Shown: positions 28,901 through 37,540, counted from the first letter of the stretch. The stretch is DNA of 64,000 nt from Metabacillus indicus LMG 22858 (GCF_000708755.2 NZ_JGVU02000001.1:1-64000), one strand, 5' to 3'. Numbers and translations are program-made. The notes: generated by a model from the sequence alone, not told the origin.

Positions 28901-29024
28901 AGCATTGGATAAAGGAATTAAAGTGTTCTCAAATCGGGAAACATTTGCCGCTTATCTGCAGGCTGCACAAGATTACAAAGTGTATTCAATAAAAGAATTA
29001 ACACGAACAGGAGTGAAGGCGTGA
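25947..29024 (+). CDS. carB: Carbamoyl-phosphate synthase, large subunit, arginine type
   Basis: Makes carbamoyl phosphate from bicarbonate, ammonia and two ATP. The 1025 residues show the expected internal duplication: GSGPIIIGQAAEFDYSG near residue 13 and again GSGPIRIGQGVEFDYSA near 565, each heading a carbamate-type ATP-grasp half with an LGGKG(G/M)-type loop (TLGGKGGG, VIGGKGM). The short C-terminal domain corresponds to the allosteric MGS-like region. It overlaps carA by eight bases and touches argF in a TGATG junction. Slightly shorter than the E. coli enzyme, as usual for Bacillus arginine-type CarB. Confidence 0.97.
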   Translation: MPKRHDLKSILVIGSGPIIIGQAAEFDYSGTQGCIALKEEGYKVILVNNNPATIMTDHEYADEIYFEPLTVKSLTKIIEKERPDGLLASLGGQTGLNLAVKLHEAGILQKYGVEVLGTSVDSIQKGEDREKFRKLMYDLNQPVPASEIVTDAEGALAFAESIGYPIIVRPAYTLGGKGGGIAEDEKKLKQLMKSGLNASPIHQCLVEKSIAGFKEIEYEVMRDRANTCITVCNMENIDPVGIHTGDSMVVAPSQTLTDHEYQMLRSASLTIISALEVIGGCNIQFALDPVSKQYYVIEVNPRVSRSSALASKATGYPIAKLAAKLACGYTLDELKNPLTQSTFASFEPALDYAVVKFPRWPFDKFKDADRVLGTKMKATGEVMSIERNLEAAIQKAAASLELGNIGIWHEDTAGLSDVELLSLLKYATDQRFFAIMELLRRGETIHVIHEETGMDYYFLNIFASLIELEQQLKTSSLDTMTREFFTRIKEKGCSDAYIAHVLNVKEPKVSKVRKSLGITAKYKLVDTCAGEFEARTNYYYSAYFGECELEKEASPQKKKALVLGSGPIRIGQGVEFDYSAVQGIKALQKLGYETIMINNNPETVSTDFETADRLYFEPLTVEHVMNVIEAEGIDVTIVQFGGQTAINLAAALEAEGAVLLGTDSETLDILEERERFYHLLDELEIPHLPGATAHHEEEALAEAEKIGYPVLIRPSYVIGGKGMLVLETKEQLQKQLETAGKHAFPVLIDRFVIGKEAELDLVADGTGIFVPAVMEHIEPAGVHSGDSMAIIPSRSINAELKAGMHEAAQKIVQKLQYKGMMNIQFLIKDDEIFVLEVNPRASRTAPVVSKVMDVPMIRLAAEALDGKMLSHHSIEEKEYVAVKYPVFSSHALQNVDLLLGPEMRSTGEGMCLAPTIEEALGKVFDEEGGKETNVFLDTPDQQLLSQMKDAGITAVTEDFDEWAENARNGLLVSLMKEQSADLRLKALDKGIKVFSNRETFAAYLQAAQDYKVYSIKELTRTGVKA

Positions 29025-29974
29025 TGAGTTCAGTGAAACTTGCCCGGGTGGAGTCCTCTTTCTTTGGAAGAGATTGTCTGACCCTGCTTGATTATACAAC
29101 CGAAGAAATTCTTCACATCATACACGAGGGCATAGAGATGAAAAAAAATCCGATTCAGTCGGTGCTCTCAGGCAAAATCCTTGCAATGATTTTCGAAAAA
29201 TCATCAACCCGCACCCGTGTCTCATTTGAAGCCGGCATGCAGCAGCTTGGAGGAAATGCTCTGTTTTTAAGCAGCCAGGATCTTCAGCTTGGACGCGGTG
29301 AGAGCATTGCGGATACGGCTAAGGTTTTATCGGGTTACGTGGACGCTATCATGATCCGGACATTCCAGCATGAAAAAGTCGAGGAGCTTGCCCGCCACGC
29401 ATCAATTCCGGTCATCAACGGACTGACCGATACGTATCATCCTTGCCAGGCGCTAGCCGACTTAATGACCATCCTTCAGCTGAAAAAGACATTTAAAGGA
29501 ACGAAGGTCGCCTACATAGGTGATGGCAACAATGTTGCGCATTCCCTGCTGATCGCATGTGCAAAAGTCGGAATGGATGCAGTCATCGCGCATCCGGAAG
29601 GGTATGGGCCAGATCCTGAAGTCATGAAAAAAATCCAGCAGGTCTGTAAACAAACCGGAGCAGCTGTTACGGCTGTCACGAATCCTGCAGAAGCGGTGCA
29701 GGGTGCTGATATCGTCTATTCGGATGTCTGGACGAGCATGGGGCAGGAAGAAGAAAATGAAATCCGGCTAGCTGCCTTTGATGGATATCAAATCAACAGC
29801 AAACTCATGGCAGGCGCCAAGGCGGACAGCAACTTCCTTCACTGCCTGCCGGCCCACCGCGGCGAAGAAGTTACAGCCGAAGTCATTGACGGCAGCCAGT
29901 CAGCGGTCTTCCAGCAGGCCGAAAACCGGCTGCATGTGCAAAAAGCATTGCTGAAGGAGATTCTTGCTGGATAA
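29024..29974 (+). CDS. argF: Ornithine carbamoyltransferase
   Basis: Joins carbamoyl phosphate and ornithine to citrulline. With the ATG start the protein has 316 residues. The carbamoyl phosphate motif SSTRTR is at 60-65, HPCQALAD near 145, and the ornithine-side motif HCLPA near 267. The start could also be the GTG at 29021; ATG at 29024 is preferred because it overlaps the carB stop as TGATG and sits after AGGAG. It is the last gene of the operon and has a strong terminator. Confidence 0.96.
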   Translation: MSSVKLARVESSFFGRDCLTLLDYTTEEILHIIHEGIEMKKNPIQSVLSGKILAMIFEKSSTRTRVSFEAGMQQLGGNALFLSSQDLQLGRGESIADTAKVLSGYVDAIMIRTFQHEKVEELARHASIPVINGLTDTYHPCQALADLMTILQLKKTFKGTKVAYIGDGNNVAHSLLIACAKVGMDAVIAHPEGYGPDPEVMKKIQQVCKQTGAAVTAVTNPAEAVQGADIVYSDVWTSMGQEEENEIRLAAFDGYQINSKLMAGAKADSNFLHCLPAHRGEEVTAEVIDGSQSAVFQQAENRLHVQKALLKEILAG

Positions 29975-29986
29975 AAAGGTTTAAAT

Positions 29987-30033
29987 GTGAGCTCAGTCTG
30001 CCCGGTTAAGGGCTGACTGAGCCATTTTTTTCT
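29987..30033 (+). terminator. Terminator of the arginine operon
   Basis: GCTCAGTCTGCCC / GGGCTGACTGAGC, a long stem with one mismatch, followed by ATTTTTTTC. Confidence 0.92.
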
Positions 30034-30076
30034 GCAAACACCTGCCGCACACGTATCTTCTCTAGCTGATTTTCTT

Positions 30077-30181
30077 TTTACAGCCGACAATTCGCTATTT
30101 ACAGCCAACCTTTCAACATTTACATCCAACAATCGCAAATTAACAGCCGACAATCATTGATTTACTACCAACTTCACCGCT
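30077..30181. repeat. Tandem array of 21-bp repeats, five copies
   Basis: Unit starts at 30077, 30098, 30119, 30140 and 30161, each exactly 21 bp apart. Units read TTTACAGCC(G/A)AC followed by AATT, CTTT or AATC-type middles; the fourth begins TTAACAGCC and the fifth TTTACTACC. The array lies between the arginine operon terminator and the uppP terminator, and holds no gene that I can support. Confidence 0.8.
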
Positions 30182-30198
30182 ACAGGACTATTACTGCA

Positions 30199-30237
30199 GA
30201 CAAAACACCCCCGAATGAAAAGCTCATTCAGGGGTGC
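30199..30237 (-). terminator. Terminator of uppP
   Basis: On the minus strand CACCCCTGAATGA / TTCATTCGGGGGTG is followed by TTTTG. Confidence 0.8.
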
Positions 30238-30246
30238 TTTCCTCTA

Positions 30247-31062
30247 TCAAGAAAAAAGAGTCAAAATCAAAATAACCGGGCCAACAATAAAGCAATAATA
30301 AGCAAAGTACTTCAGATTTCCTTTTTCCATAATGCCCATAAACCACTTCAGTGAAAAATAGGACATGATGAGCGATCCAGCAAAGCCTGCTGCATATGGC
30401 ATAATGAGCTCATTAAAATGTTCATCTGCCAAAAGATCGCTGATGCCGAGGATCATACCGCCTGCACTGACCGGGATAAACAAAAGGAACGAAAATCTTA
30501 GCGCTGTTTCTTGCTTTGTCCCGAGAGCCATGGCTGCTACTATGGTAGCTCCGGATCGGCTGATTCCAGGTATCAGGGCTACAGCTTGAGCAAAACCGAT
30601 CAAGACAGCGTCCTTAACGGTTAAATCTCCGTCTTTTTTATTGCCGCGCAGATTTCGAATTAAATAAAGGGCAATTCCCGTTACAATCAGGGATCCTGCA
30701 GCAAGCCTGACATCCTTGCTTGAAAGGACATCTTTGAATAAAATTCCGAGAACAGCTGCAGGGATTGTAGCGATGATCAGATAAAGAATAAATTGAAAAT
30801 CCTTTTTATTCTCCGGGTTTCTGTTTACTGCGTAACTGGCGCCATTTACAGACAGCCTGATAAGGTCTTCCCTGTAGATAAGCAAAACAGCAAGTAGCGA
30901 GGCAGCGTTAACAAGGAGTTCAAAGCTCAGTCCTTCAATTTTCACGCCAAGAAAGTGCTGGGCAAACACCAGATGTCCGCTGGAGGAGACAGGGATTGGC
31001 TCTGTAAAACCCTGAAACAGCCCAAGCAGTAAATATTTCAGTATCAAATAAAAGTCTTCCAT
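30247..31062 (-). CDS. uppP: Undecaprenyl-diphosphatase (BacA/UppP)
   Basis: Removes a phosphate from undecaprenyl diphosphate to recycle the lipid carrier of cell wall synthesis; often gives bacitracin resistance. The protein (271 residues from the ATG at 31062) is an integral membrane enzyme with about seven or eight helices. The first active-site motif is [14 protein letters not shown] and the second is PGISRSGAT, with the usual Glu, Ser, Arg and His residues. An earlier ATG at 31080 would add six residues; the inner one is preferred because GGAGG lies between them. B. subtilis has more than one such enzyme; this is the BacA type. Confidence 0.93.
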   Translation of the reverse strand: MEDFYLILKYLLLGLFQGFTEPIPVSSSGHLVFAQHFLGVKIEGLSFELLVNAASLLAVLLIYREDLIRLSVNGASYAVNRNPENKKDFQFILYLIIATIPAAVLGILFKDVLSSKDVRLAAGSLIVTGIALYLIRNLRGNKKDGDLTVKDAVLIGFAQAVALIPGISRSGATIVAAMALGTKQETALRFSFLLFIPVSAGGMILGISDLLADEHFNELIMPYAAGFAGSLIMSYFSLKWFMGIMEKGNLKYFAYYCFIVGPVILILTLFS

Positions 31063-31204
31063 AAAGATAAAATCCTCCATTTCCCTTCTTATTTAACTAC
31101 AGGTAAAAGAAGAGTGTAAAGACAAACTTAACCCGTGTTTTACATGGATTACCCTCGTTTAAACCATACTACAGGTGTATGAAACCTTTAAGGAGGGAAT
31201 TAAT

Positions 31205-31384
31205 TTGGGGCAGCAGCACCGCTTTAAATCAGGCCAAAAAGCACCTAATAACGGTGTGTATGTAGAAATTGGGGAGACAGGATCAATGGTCAAAAATCCC
31301 CGTAAAATAAAGCTTCAGGCAGGAGACCATTTTCCGGAAACGTCAAATGACGACCGTGAATGGACATACCAGCGCAAACCTTGA
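31205..31384 (+). CDS. yjzC: YjzC-family small protein
   Basis: A 59-residue soluble protein of the YjzC family (QHRFKSGQKAPNNGVYVE, GSMVKNPRKIKL, GDHFPETSNDDREWTYQRK). The start is TTG at 31205, a few bases after AAGGAGGG; the frame continues ten codons upstream without support. Its place after the arginine operon and opposite yjzD is the same as in B. subtilis. The function is unknown; the small zinc-ribbon-like beta fold suggested for relatives cannot be tested here. Confidence 0.88.
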   Translation: MGQQHRFKSGQKAPNNGVYVEIGETGSMVKNPRKIKLQAGDHFPETSNDDREWTYQRKP

Positions 31385-31393
31385 CATCCGGTC

Positions 31394-31432
31394 ATACAAA
31401 AAAACCCTACTGTTTTCAGTAGGGTTTTTTGC
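31394..31432. terminator. Bidirectional terminator between yjzC and yjzD
   Basis: AAAACCCTACTG / CAGTAGGGTTTTTT with A and T runs on the two sides, between convergent genes. Confidence 0.9.
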
Positions 31433-31453
31433 ATGCAGAGTCGAAGTCAGGTA

Positions 31454-31639
31454 TTAATGATGTCCTTCTGCCGATTTGTCAGGAACAATTTCACCCAAGA
31501 TCAGGATGACAACGGTTACAGCTACAGCGAGGATAGAAGCTGTAACAAAGTTATAGGCGACACCTGTCATAGAAGCAACAACGTATGCCATCATTTGCAT
31601 TAATAAAAACGTCCAGAAAAAAGTCCAAAAATAGCGCAA
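31454..31639 (-). CDS. yjzD: YjzD-family membrane protein (DUF2929)
   Basis: A 61-residue protein with two membrane helices (about 4-22 and 30-52) and a short polar tail. The opening RYFWTFFWTFLLMQMMAY and the VAYNF segment match YjzD. The chosen TTG start at 31639 follows GAGGTG and gives the family length; the frame continues to a TTG at 31660 without its own site. Function unknown. Confidence 0.85.
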   Translation of the reverse strand: MRYFWTFFWTFLLMQMMAYVVASMTGVAYNFVTASILAVAVTVVILILGEIVPDKSAEGHH

Positions 31640-31840
31640 TCTGTTCACCTCATTCTTCAAACAATTCTATGTCCATATTATCATACATAGATTGAGGAAT
31701 AAAAGCTTTATTTCTGCTGAACGTGACCATTTGATGAACGTTAATGGATGGCGGGACTGGGTATAAATCCATTCGTTTTATGCTAAGTGAACATACGTTG
31801 TATAGAGATTCAAAGTACGACTGAAAGGAGGTGGGCAAAG

Positions 31841-32569
31841 ATGGGCATTACAAAACGGTTTTTTCAGCTTGATTCCGAATGGAGCATTATTCATTATCCG
31901 TATCAGCCGAATGGGTTTGGGGTCTATATTTTTGGGGACAAAACTCATTTCGTCGATTCGCAAACAAGCTTCTGGCTTCAGCACTATGGAAGAAATCAGC
32001 TGCTTGGCGTCCTTCTGGAAGCGGGTTACACGGTCTTTACGTCCAATTTGTACGGGGCGAATTGGGGAAGTCCGAAAGCACTGCAGCTCGCAATGAGGAT
32101 TTATCATATTGTCATGAAAAAAGAGATATTAAATGAGCGTGTACACATTCTTTGCGAGGGAATGGGCGCGCTTGTTGCAAAGGAACTTATGAAATCAAGC
32201 GATAAAATCAGATCTGCTGCCATGTTTAATCCCTGCCTGAATCTAAACGCCCACCTTGAAAAAGAGAGAGAAAACAAATTTTTCTACAAACGGCTTTCCC
32301 GCGAAATAGCCCTGGCATATGACAAGGATCCAAAAGAGGCAGGGAGCATGACATTTGATGAAAGCTTTGATACAGCAGACATCCCGGTTCATATATGGCA
32401 GCGGATGAACAGCATCACCTACCCTTATCAGGATCACAGCAAAATGTATGAGGAGCACAGAAGCAAGCATGGAAATCCGATTGATCTCACGTTTCATCTT
32501 GCCGACAATCAATACAGATTGCATCACTCGGTCGTGAAATTTTTTAAAGAAAATGAAAAAAATTTGTAG
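31841..32569 (+). CDS. yjaU: YjaU-like protein with alpha/beta-hydrolase features
   Basis: A 242-residue protein placed exactly where B. subtilis has yjaU. The sequence has a hydrolase-like order: a strand with GFGVYIFGDKTH, HYGRNQLLGVLLEAGYTVFTSNLYG, and an elbow-like VHILCEGMGALVAKEL in which the usual G-x-S-x-G nucleophile is C-E-G-M-G, so the serine is absent. It may be a non-catalytic relative. The ATG at 31841 follows AAAGGAGGTG; the upstream extension to 31787 lacks support. Single gene with a terminator. Function unknown. Confidence 0.8.
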   Translation: MGITKRFFQLDSEWSIIHYPYQPNGFGVYIFGDKTHFVDSQTSFWLQHYGRNQLLGVLLEAGYTVFTSNLYGANWGSPKALQLAMRIYHIVMKKEILNERVHILCEGMGALVAKELMKSSDKIRSAAMFNPCLNLNAHLEKERENKFFYKRLSREIALAYDKDPKEAGSMTFDESFDTADIPVHIWQRMNSITYPYQDHSKMYEEHRSKHGNPIDLTFHLADNQYRLHHSVVKFFKENEKNL

Positions 32570-32570
32570 C

Positions 32571-32606
32571 CGGAATCGTTCCTGCATCAGGAACGATTCT
32601 TTTGCG
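32571..32606 (+). terminator. Terminator of yjaU
   Basis: GAATCGTTCCTG / CAGGAACGATTC followed by TTTTG, right after the stop codon. Confidence 0.85.
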
Positions 32607-32658
32607 CTGTTTTTAAGCATACGATTACTATAACGCTCTTATAAGGAGGATTCGTAAC

Positions 32659-33516
32659 ATGAAAAAAGCGTTCATTGCGGGCACCCTGCAGTTTGTCGGT
32701 TTTTCCCTCTGCAGCAGGCTGCTTGAAGAGGGCGTATGTGTTGATGGCATCAGCAATGATTATGAGGATGAGCTCGAACAGAGAGTTGCTGAAGAAAAGC
32801 TGATGATGATCGGGAGAAATGCTCTGTTTCAAAGCGTGGAGTCGGTTCCAAAAGAAAAAGAGCATGATCTTATTTTCTGCTGCATTCAGGATCCTGCTGA
32901 CAAAGAAAGCAGGATTCATGAAAATCTTCTAAAAGAGTGTGCTTCTCTTTCCCTTACTCACAAGATTCCTCTAGTATTAATTTCATCGATGGAAGTATAC
33001 GGGGAGAATCAGCTTGTCATTGATAAAAACACGGTACCGGTTCCAACAACTATTAATGGAGCTGCTCATTTAAAGCAGGAACAGACATTGAAAAAGCTTT
33101 TTAACCAGTCAGGGCTGCTGAAAATCATCCGGTTTCCAGGTCTTTACGGTCCGTGGCAGCCAAATTCGGGCAGCATTCATAAACGCATTGTTGCTTCTTT
33201 AACCGGCGGGAGCCCTGTTCAGGATGAAAGAGAGGAAAGAAGAGACCTGCTTTACATTGAAGATGCTGTTAATGCCCTGATTGAGCTGTCTAAACTTGAA
33301 ACATTTACAGGAGATACCGTTCATTTGTCGTCCGGAAAAGAAAATCAGTGGAGGGAGGCTGCAATGCTTTTAAATGAAAAAAAGGAGAGCGGGATCGCCT
33401 GCAAAGTTTCAGAGGACATAAAATATACTGTGCGCAGCAGCGTATCACTAAAAGAGGGATTAAGCGCCCAAACCGAGTGGATCAGGCAAAACCTCTATAT
33501 TTTTCAGTCCCTTTAG
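32659..33516 (+). CDS. yjaV: NAD-dependent epimerase/dehydratase-like protein (YjaV)
   Basis: A 285-residue protein with an extended-SDR fold: a Rossmann start KKAFIAGTLQFVGFSL (the glycine motif is altered), an SSMEVYGEN segment near 113-121 resembling the catalytic S/Y region, FPGLYGPWQ near 155-163, and an LLYIEDAVNAL motif near 202. The usual Y-x-x-x-K is not clear, so activity is uncertain. The start follows AAGGAGG. It lies between yjaU and med as in B. subtilis. The substrate is unknown. Confidence 0.82.
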   Translation: MKKAFIAGTLQFVGFSLCSRLLEEGVCVDGISNDYEDELEQRVAEEKLMMIGRNALFQSVESVPKEKEHDLIFCCIQDPADKESRIHENLLKECASLSLTHKIPLVLISSMEVYGENQLVIDKNTVPVPTTINGAAHLKQEQTLKKLFNQSGLLKIIRFPGLYGPWQPNSGSIHKRIVASLTGGSPVQDEREERRDLLYIEDAVNALIELSKLETFTGDTVHLSSGKENQWREAAMLLNEKKESGIACKVSEDIKYTVRSSVSLKEGLSAQTEWIRQNLYIFQSL

Positions 33517-33630
33517 ATAAAATCTCTCATTTGCTTGTTTTTTGGGAAATATATCCTTGTGCCGAATGAACCATACAGTCTAAAATATAGAGGAATCTAG
33601 ACTAGCACAAGCTTAAAGGAGCTGCTTGCC

Positions 33631-34581
33631 ATGCTGAAGAAAAGTATTCTCTTCGCGATGTGCCTTTTTTTTCTGGCTGGATGCGGACAACCCCGTCAGA
33701 ATGAGCTGGAAAAAGTAGGCTTGCTTGTACCTGATACGATCAGCGATCAGGTCTGGGGAACGAAAGGATACAAAGGACTTTTGAAAATACAATCGCAATA
33801 CGGGGCCGAAGTTTTTTATAAAGAAGGCATGAATAATGAAGATGCGGTTAGAGAAGCCGTCAATGAGATGAGCGGCAAAGGAGTCAATCTCATTTTTGGC
33901 CATGGAAGCGAATATGAAGCCTATTTTGAAGGGCTGAATGAAGAATATGAAGATATCAGGTTTGTTTTTTTCAATGGTGATGCAGATGGAGAGAATGTGA
34001 CGAGCCTCAACTTTAATGCGAATGCCATGGGGTTTTTTGGGGGCATGATCGCCGGGGAAATGACGAGCACCAATAAAGTGGGAATTCTTGCTGCGTATGA
34101 ATGGCAGCCGGAAATTGACGGTTTTTATGAAGGGGCTTTCTATCAAAACCCTGATATTGAAGTGAAGATTCAATATGTCGAGAGCTGGGATGATGTGCGG
34201 ACAGCTCTGAATTATACAGATGAAATGCTTGCCGAAGGCGTGGATGTTGTATATCCGGCAGGCGACGGCTATAATGTACCTGTAATCGAAAGAATGAAAG
34301 AAAAAGGCCTGTATGCCATCGGCTATGTGTCCGATCAGTCAGACCTTGGAGAAAATACCGTTCTGACAAGCACAATTCAGCATGTGGACAGGCTTTATGA
34401 GCTTGTCGCAAAGAAATACGAGGCCGGAGAACTGGCCAGCGGAAATCTTTATTTTGATTTTCAGGAAAACGTGATTGAAATGGGTACATACAGTCCGAAA
34501 GTCGACAAAGCCTTTCAGGAGAAATTAGAGCAGCAAATTGAAACCTACCGGCAAACAGACAAATTGCCAAATCAGCTGTAA
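33631..34581 (+). CDS. med: Med, BMP-family lipoprotein and competence regulator
   Basis: In B. subtilis Med promotes comK expression and competence. This 316-residue protein has a signal peptide with lipobox LAGC (C18) and a BMP-type binding domain (KVGLLVPDTISDQVWG, GHGSEYEAYF, YPAGDGYNVPVIERM). It is a paralogue of the BMP lipoprotein at 11817. The start follows AAAGGAG. comZ begins 14 bases after its stop, the same pairing as in B. subtilis, which supports the name. What ligand it binds is not known. Confidence 0.9.
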   Translation: MLKKSILFAMCLFFLAGCGQPRQNELEKVGLLVPDTISDQVWGTKGYKGLLKIQSQYGAEVFYKEGMNNEDAVREAVNEMSGKGVNLIFGHGSEYEAYFEGLNEEYEDIRFVFFNGDADGENVTSLNFNANAMGFFGGMIAGEMTSTNKVGILAAYEWQPEIDGFYEGAFYQNPDIEVKIQYVESWDDVRTALNYTDEMLAEGVDVVYPAGDGYNVPVIERMKEKGLYAIGYVSDQSDLGENTVLTSTIQHVDRLYELVAKKYEAGELASGNLYFDFQENVIEMGTYSPKVDKAFQEKLEQQIETYRQTDKLPNQL

Positions 34582-34595
34582 AGGAGAAATTTAAA

Positions 34596-34781
34596 ATGAG
34601 CCAGGATACTAAAACACTTGAATTTATGCAGATTGCCATGAAATATCTTCCAGAGGCAAAAGCGAAGCTTGATGAAGCTGGAATTGAAATCAGAGCTGAA
34701 CACCTTCAGCCAATGATGGAGCTTTTAACGAAAGTCATGAACGATGCATACGAACTTGGAAAAAATGAAGCAGGAAAATAA
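34596..34781 (+). CDS. comZ: ComZ competence protein
   Basis: A 61-residue helical protein (TKTLEFMQIAMKYLPEAK..., HLQPMMELLTKVMNDAYELG). In B. subtilis ComZ represses comG transcription. It is co-transcribed with med (14-base gap), with AAAGGAG before the ATG, and is followed by a terminator shared with the convergent gene. Confidence 0.9.
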   Translation: MSQDTKTLEFMQIAMKYLPEAKAKLDEAGIEIRAEHLQPMMELLTKVMNDAYELGKNEAGK

Positions 34782-34782
34782 G

Positions 34783-34817
34783 AAAAAGCGCGGTGAGATA
34801 AGCTGCGCTTTTTTATT
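34783..34817. terminator. Bidirectional terminator after comZ
   Basis: AAAAAGCGC / GCGCTTTTTT stem around an imperfect middle, between convergent genes, with A and T runs at its ends. Confidence 0.85.
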
Positions 34818-35079
34818 TGAGCTTCTGTTTGAAATAATCCAGTATCGGTGAAAACTCTTTTACGACCGGCTTTAATTCTTTTATCGAGTCCATAATGTCA
34901 TCAATCTGCATGAAAATGCTGAAGTAATCGGTTCCGGACTGAGGTTCCTGCTCATCAAGAGCGGGCCTTTTTTCTGTTTCCTCCTGATCTGTGCGCAGCT
35001 CACGTCTATCGCCGAACATGAAGGAGTTGAAAAAATCTCCGGACTCATCCGCCTGTCTTTTTTCGCTCAACATAAACAC
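34813..35079 (-). CDS. Unrecognised 88-residue acidic protein
   Basis: I do not recognise it with confidence. It has a polar, charged N-terminal half (EKRQADESGDFFNSFMFGDRR, acidic stretch around 30-50) and a helical C-terminal half (DYFSIFMQIDDIMDSIK, VVKEFSPILDYFKQKLK) that could form a coiled coil. No membrane helix. The start follows GAGAGGTG. B. subtilis has the small gene yjzB between comZ and fabHA, so this may be its positional counterpart. Single gene ending in the shared terminator. Confidence 0.7.
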   Translation of the reverse strand: MFMLSEKRQADESGDFFNSFMFGDRRELRTDQEETEKRPALDEQEPQSGTDYFSIFMQIDDIMDSIKELKPVVKEFSPILDYFKQKLK

Positions 35080-35152
35080 CTCTCTTAGTTTTCCTTACTG
35101 ACAGTGTATGTTCTGATTCAAAAGCGGAGCGAGGCAAACGCACAGATTTGGA

Positions 35153-35197
35153 TTGAAATTTTGAAAAGAATACGATAAAATTAGTACCAGGTAATAA
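35153..35197 (+). promoter_or_regulatory. fabH-fabF promoter with FapR operator
   Basis: TTGAAA (35153-35158) and TAAAAT (35176-35181) are 17 bases apart. Directly downstream, TTAGTACCAGGTAATAA (35181-35197) fits the FapR consensus TTAGTACCTGATACTAA in all but a few positions. FapR represses fatty acid genes in Bacillus and is released by malonyl-CoA. Confidence 0.85.
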
Positions 35198-35236
35198 TAA
35201 TTGATTCTAAAAACAAGCGAAAAAGGAGCTGCATAT

Positions 35237-36169
35237 ATGAGTGCTGGAATTATTGGGATTGCACGGTATACTCCGGACCGTACTGTAACAAATGCCGATC
35301 TTGAGAAGGTGATGGATACATCAGATGAATGGATCCGCACACGGACAGGTATTGAAGAACGCCGTCTTGCAGATGATGATATGGATACTTCCGATATGGC
35401 TTACTATGCAGCTGAAAAAGCGATTGAAAACGCTGGACTGACTGCAGAGGATTTGGATATGATTTTAGTGGCCACTGTAACGCCCGATCAGCCATTTCCT
35501 ACGGTTGCATGCATGCTGCAGGAAAAACTCGGGGCAAGGAAAGTAGCTGCCATGGACTTGAGCGCGGCATGTGCGGGCTTTATGTACGGACTGATTACAG
35601 CTCAGCAGTTCATTGAAACGGGCGCTTATAAAAATGTGCTCGTTGTAGGTGTTGAAAAACTGTCAAAAATTACAGACTGGGATGACCGCAACACAGCCGT
35701 CCTTTTCGGAGATGGTGCCGGAGCGGCCGTTGTCAGCAGTGTATCAGAAGGCAAAGGATTTCTTTCTTTTGAGCTCGGTTCAGACGGTTCTGGCGGAAAA
35801 CACTTATATCAGGATGAAAAAATTGTGATGAACGGCAGGGAAGTTTTTAAATTTGCCGTCAGACAGATGGGTGAATCGAGTGTTAATGTCATTGAAAAAG
35901 CGGGCCTTAAAAAAGAGGATGTTGACTTTTTAATTCCGCATCAGGCAAACATTCGGATCATGGAAGCAGCGAGAGAGCGTCTTGAGCTTCCAGTTGAAAA
36001 AATGTCAAAAACGGTTCATAAATATGGAAACACCTCAGCGGCATCCATTCCGATTTCACTTGTAGAGGAAATTGAGGCAGGGACGGTCAAGGACGGAGAC
36101 GTTGTAGTCATGGTAGGTTTTGGCGGCGGATTAACTTGGGGCGCCATTGCTATGCGCTGGGGAAGATAA
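35237..36169 (+). CDS. fabH: 3-oxoacyl-ACP synthase III
   Basis: Starts fatty acid synthesis by condensing acyl-CoA with malonyl-ACP. The 310 residues contain the catalytic triad C112 (LSAACAGF), H235 (IPHQAN) and N265 (YGNTSAAS). The ATG at 35237 follows AAAGGAG; the frame opens at 35201 without support. It is first in an operon with fabF, as fabHA is in B. subtilis, behind a FapR-type promoter. Confidence 0.96.
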   Translation: MSAGIIGIARYTPDRTVTNADLEKVMDTSDEWIRTRTGIEERRLADDDMDTSDMAYYAAEKAIENAGLTAEDLDMILVATVTPDQPFPTVACMLQEKLGARKVAAMDLSAACAGFMYGLITAQQFIETGAYKNVLVVGVEKLSKITDWDDRNTAVLFGDGAGAAVVSSVSEGKGFLSFELGSDGSGGKHLYQDEKIVMNGREVFKFAVRQMGESSVNVIEKAGLKKEDVDFLIPHQANIRIMEAARERLELPVEKMSKTVHKYGNTSAASIPISLVEEIEAGTVKDGDVVVMVGFGGGLTWGAIAMRWGR

Positions 36170-36205
36170 ATTTTCAAAAAAACAAAAAAGGCAGGGTGTA
36201 TACAG

Positions 36206-37444
36206 ATGACAAACAGGCGAGTTGTTGTAACTGGACTTGGAGCCATTACTCCAATTGGAAGCGATGCAGCGTCCACTTGGGACAATGCAATTAAAGGGGT
36301 ATCAGGTGTCGGCCCGCTGACGCGGATTGATTCTGCTGATTACCCTGCAAAAGTGGCGGCAGAAATTAAGGACTTTGATGTTGAGAAGTATATGGATAAA
36401 AAAGATGCAAGAAAGATGGACCGTTTTACTCAATATGCAGTAGCAGCCTCTTTTATGGCAGTTAAAGATGCAAAGCTTGAAATTACAGATGAGATTGCAC
36501 CTCGTGTTGGAGTATGGATCGGATCAGGCATCGGCGGGATGGAAACCTTTGAAAATCAGTTTGAAACATTGCTGACAAAAGGTGCAAGACGCGTAAGCCC
36601 ATTCTTTGTTCCAATGATGATTCCGGATATGGCAGCAGGCCAGGTGTCGATTGCTTTAGGGGCAAAAGGATTTAACTCATGTACGGTAACAGCATGTGCT
36701 ACCGGCACAAACTCAATTGGTGATGCATTTAAAGTTATTCAGCGCGGTGATTCCGATGTAATGATCACAGGCGGAACAGAAGCACCGATTACAAGAATGG
36801 CGTTTGCCGGCTTCAGCGCAAGCAAAGCCCTATCCACAAATCAGGATCCGGCAACGGCAAGCAGACCGTTTGATGCAAACCGCGACGGATTTGTCATGGG
36901 AGAAGGAGCGGGAATTCTTGTTCTTGAAGAGCTGCAGCATGCACTCGACCGCGGAGCGCCGATTTATGCAGAAATCGTCGGCTACGGAGCTACCGGTGAT
37001 GCTCACCATATCACGGCTCCAGCACCTGGAGGAGAAGGCGGCGTGCGCGCAATGAGAATGGCGCTTGAAAACGGCGGCCTGTTACCAGAAGACGTTGATT
37101 ACGTAAATGCCCATGGCACAAGCACTCCTTATAATGATAAATTTGAGACGCTTGCCATTAAAGAAGTATTTGGAGAGCACGCATACAAGCTTGCCGTTTC
37201 ATCAACAAAATCCATGACAGGGCACTTGCTTGGAGCAGCGGGCGGTGTTGAAGCCATTCTTTCGATTCTTGCCATCAAAGAAGGCATCATTCCTCCAACC
37301 ATTAATCTTCATGAAAAGGATCCGGAATGTGACCTTGACTACGTTCCAAACGAGGCAAGAAAAACGGAAGTGAATGTTGCTCTGAGCAATTCACTTGGAT
37401 TCGGCGGACATAACGCAACGATTATTTTTAAGAAATATCAATGA
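36206..37444 (+). CDS. fabF: 3-oxoacyl-ACP synthase II
   Basis: Elongates acyl-ACP by condensation with malonyl-ACP. The 412 residues show the KAS II triad C164 (TACATGTNS), H303 ([11 protein letters not shown]) and H340 ([12 protein letters not shown]). It lies 36 bases after fabH in the FapR-controlled operon and is followed by a hairpin terminator. The enzyme is the usual target of cerulenin. Confidence 0.97.
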   Translation: MTNRRVVVTGLGAITPIGSDAASTWDNAIKGVSGVGPLTRIDSADYPAKVAAEIKDFDVEKYMDKKDARKMDRFTQYAVAASFMAVKDAKLEITDEIAPRVGVWIGSGIGGMETFENQFETLLTKGARRVSPFFVPMMIPDMAAGQVSIALGAKGFNSCTVTACATGTNSIGDAFKVIQRGDSDVMITGGTEAPITRMAFAGFSASKALSTNQDPATASRPFDANRDGFVMGEGAGILVLEELQHALDRGAPIYAEIVGYGATGDAHHITAPAPGGEGGVRAMRMALENGGLLPEDVDYVNAHGTSTPYNDKFETLAIKEVFGEHAYKLAVSSTKSMTGHLLGAAGGVEAILSILAIKEGIIPPTINLHEKDPECDLDYVPNEARKTEVNVALSNSLGFGGHNATIIFKKYQ

Positions 37445-37479
37445 TAATCTGAACGAGGCAAAAGTCAGATAGCAAAGAA

Positions 37480-37516
37480 ATTTCCGGACTATGATTAATA
37501 GTTCGGATTTTTTTGT
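37480..37516 (+). terminator. Terminator of fabH-fabF
   Basis: TCCGGACTAT / ATAGTTCGGA hairpin followed by TTTTTTTG. Confidence 0.85.
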
Positions 37517-37540
37517 ATAAATGATTTTTATCAGAGCCAA

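Noticed and set aside
31650-31838. 62-codon minus-strand frame between yjzD and yjaU
   Set aside because: No ribosome binding site, overlaps the yjaU ribosome binding site region on the other strand, and has no family likeness.
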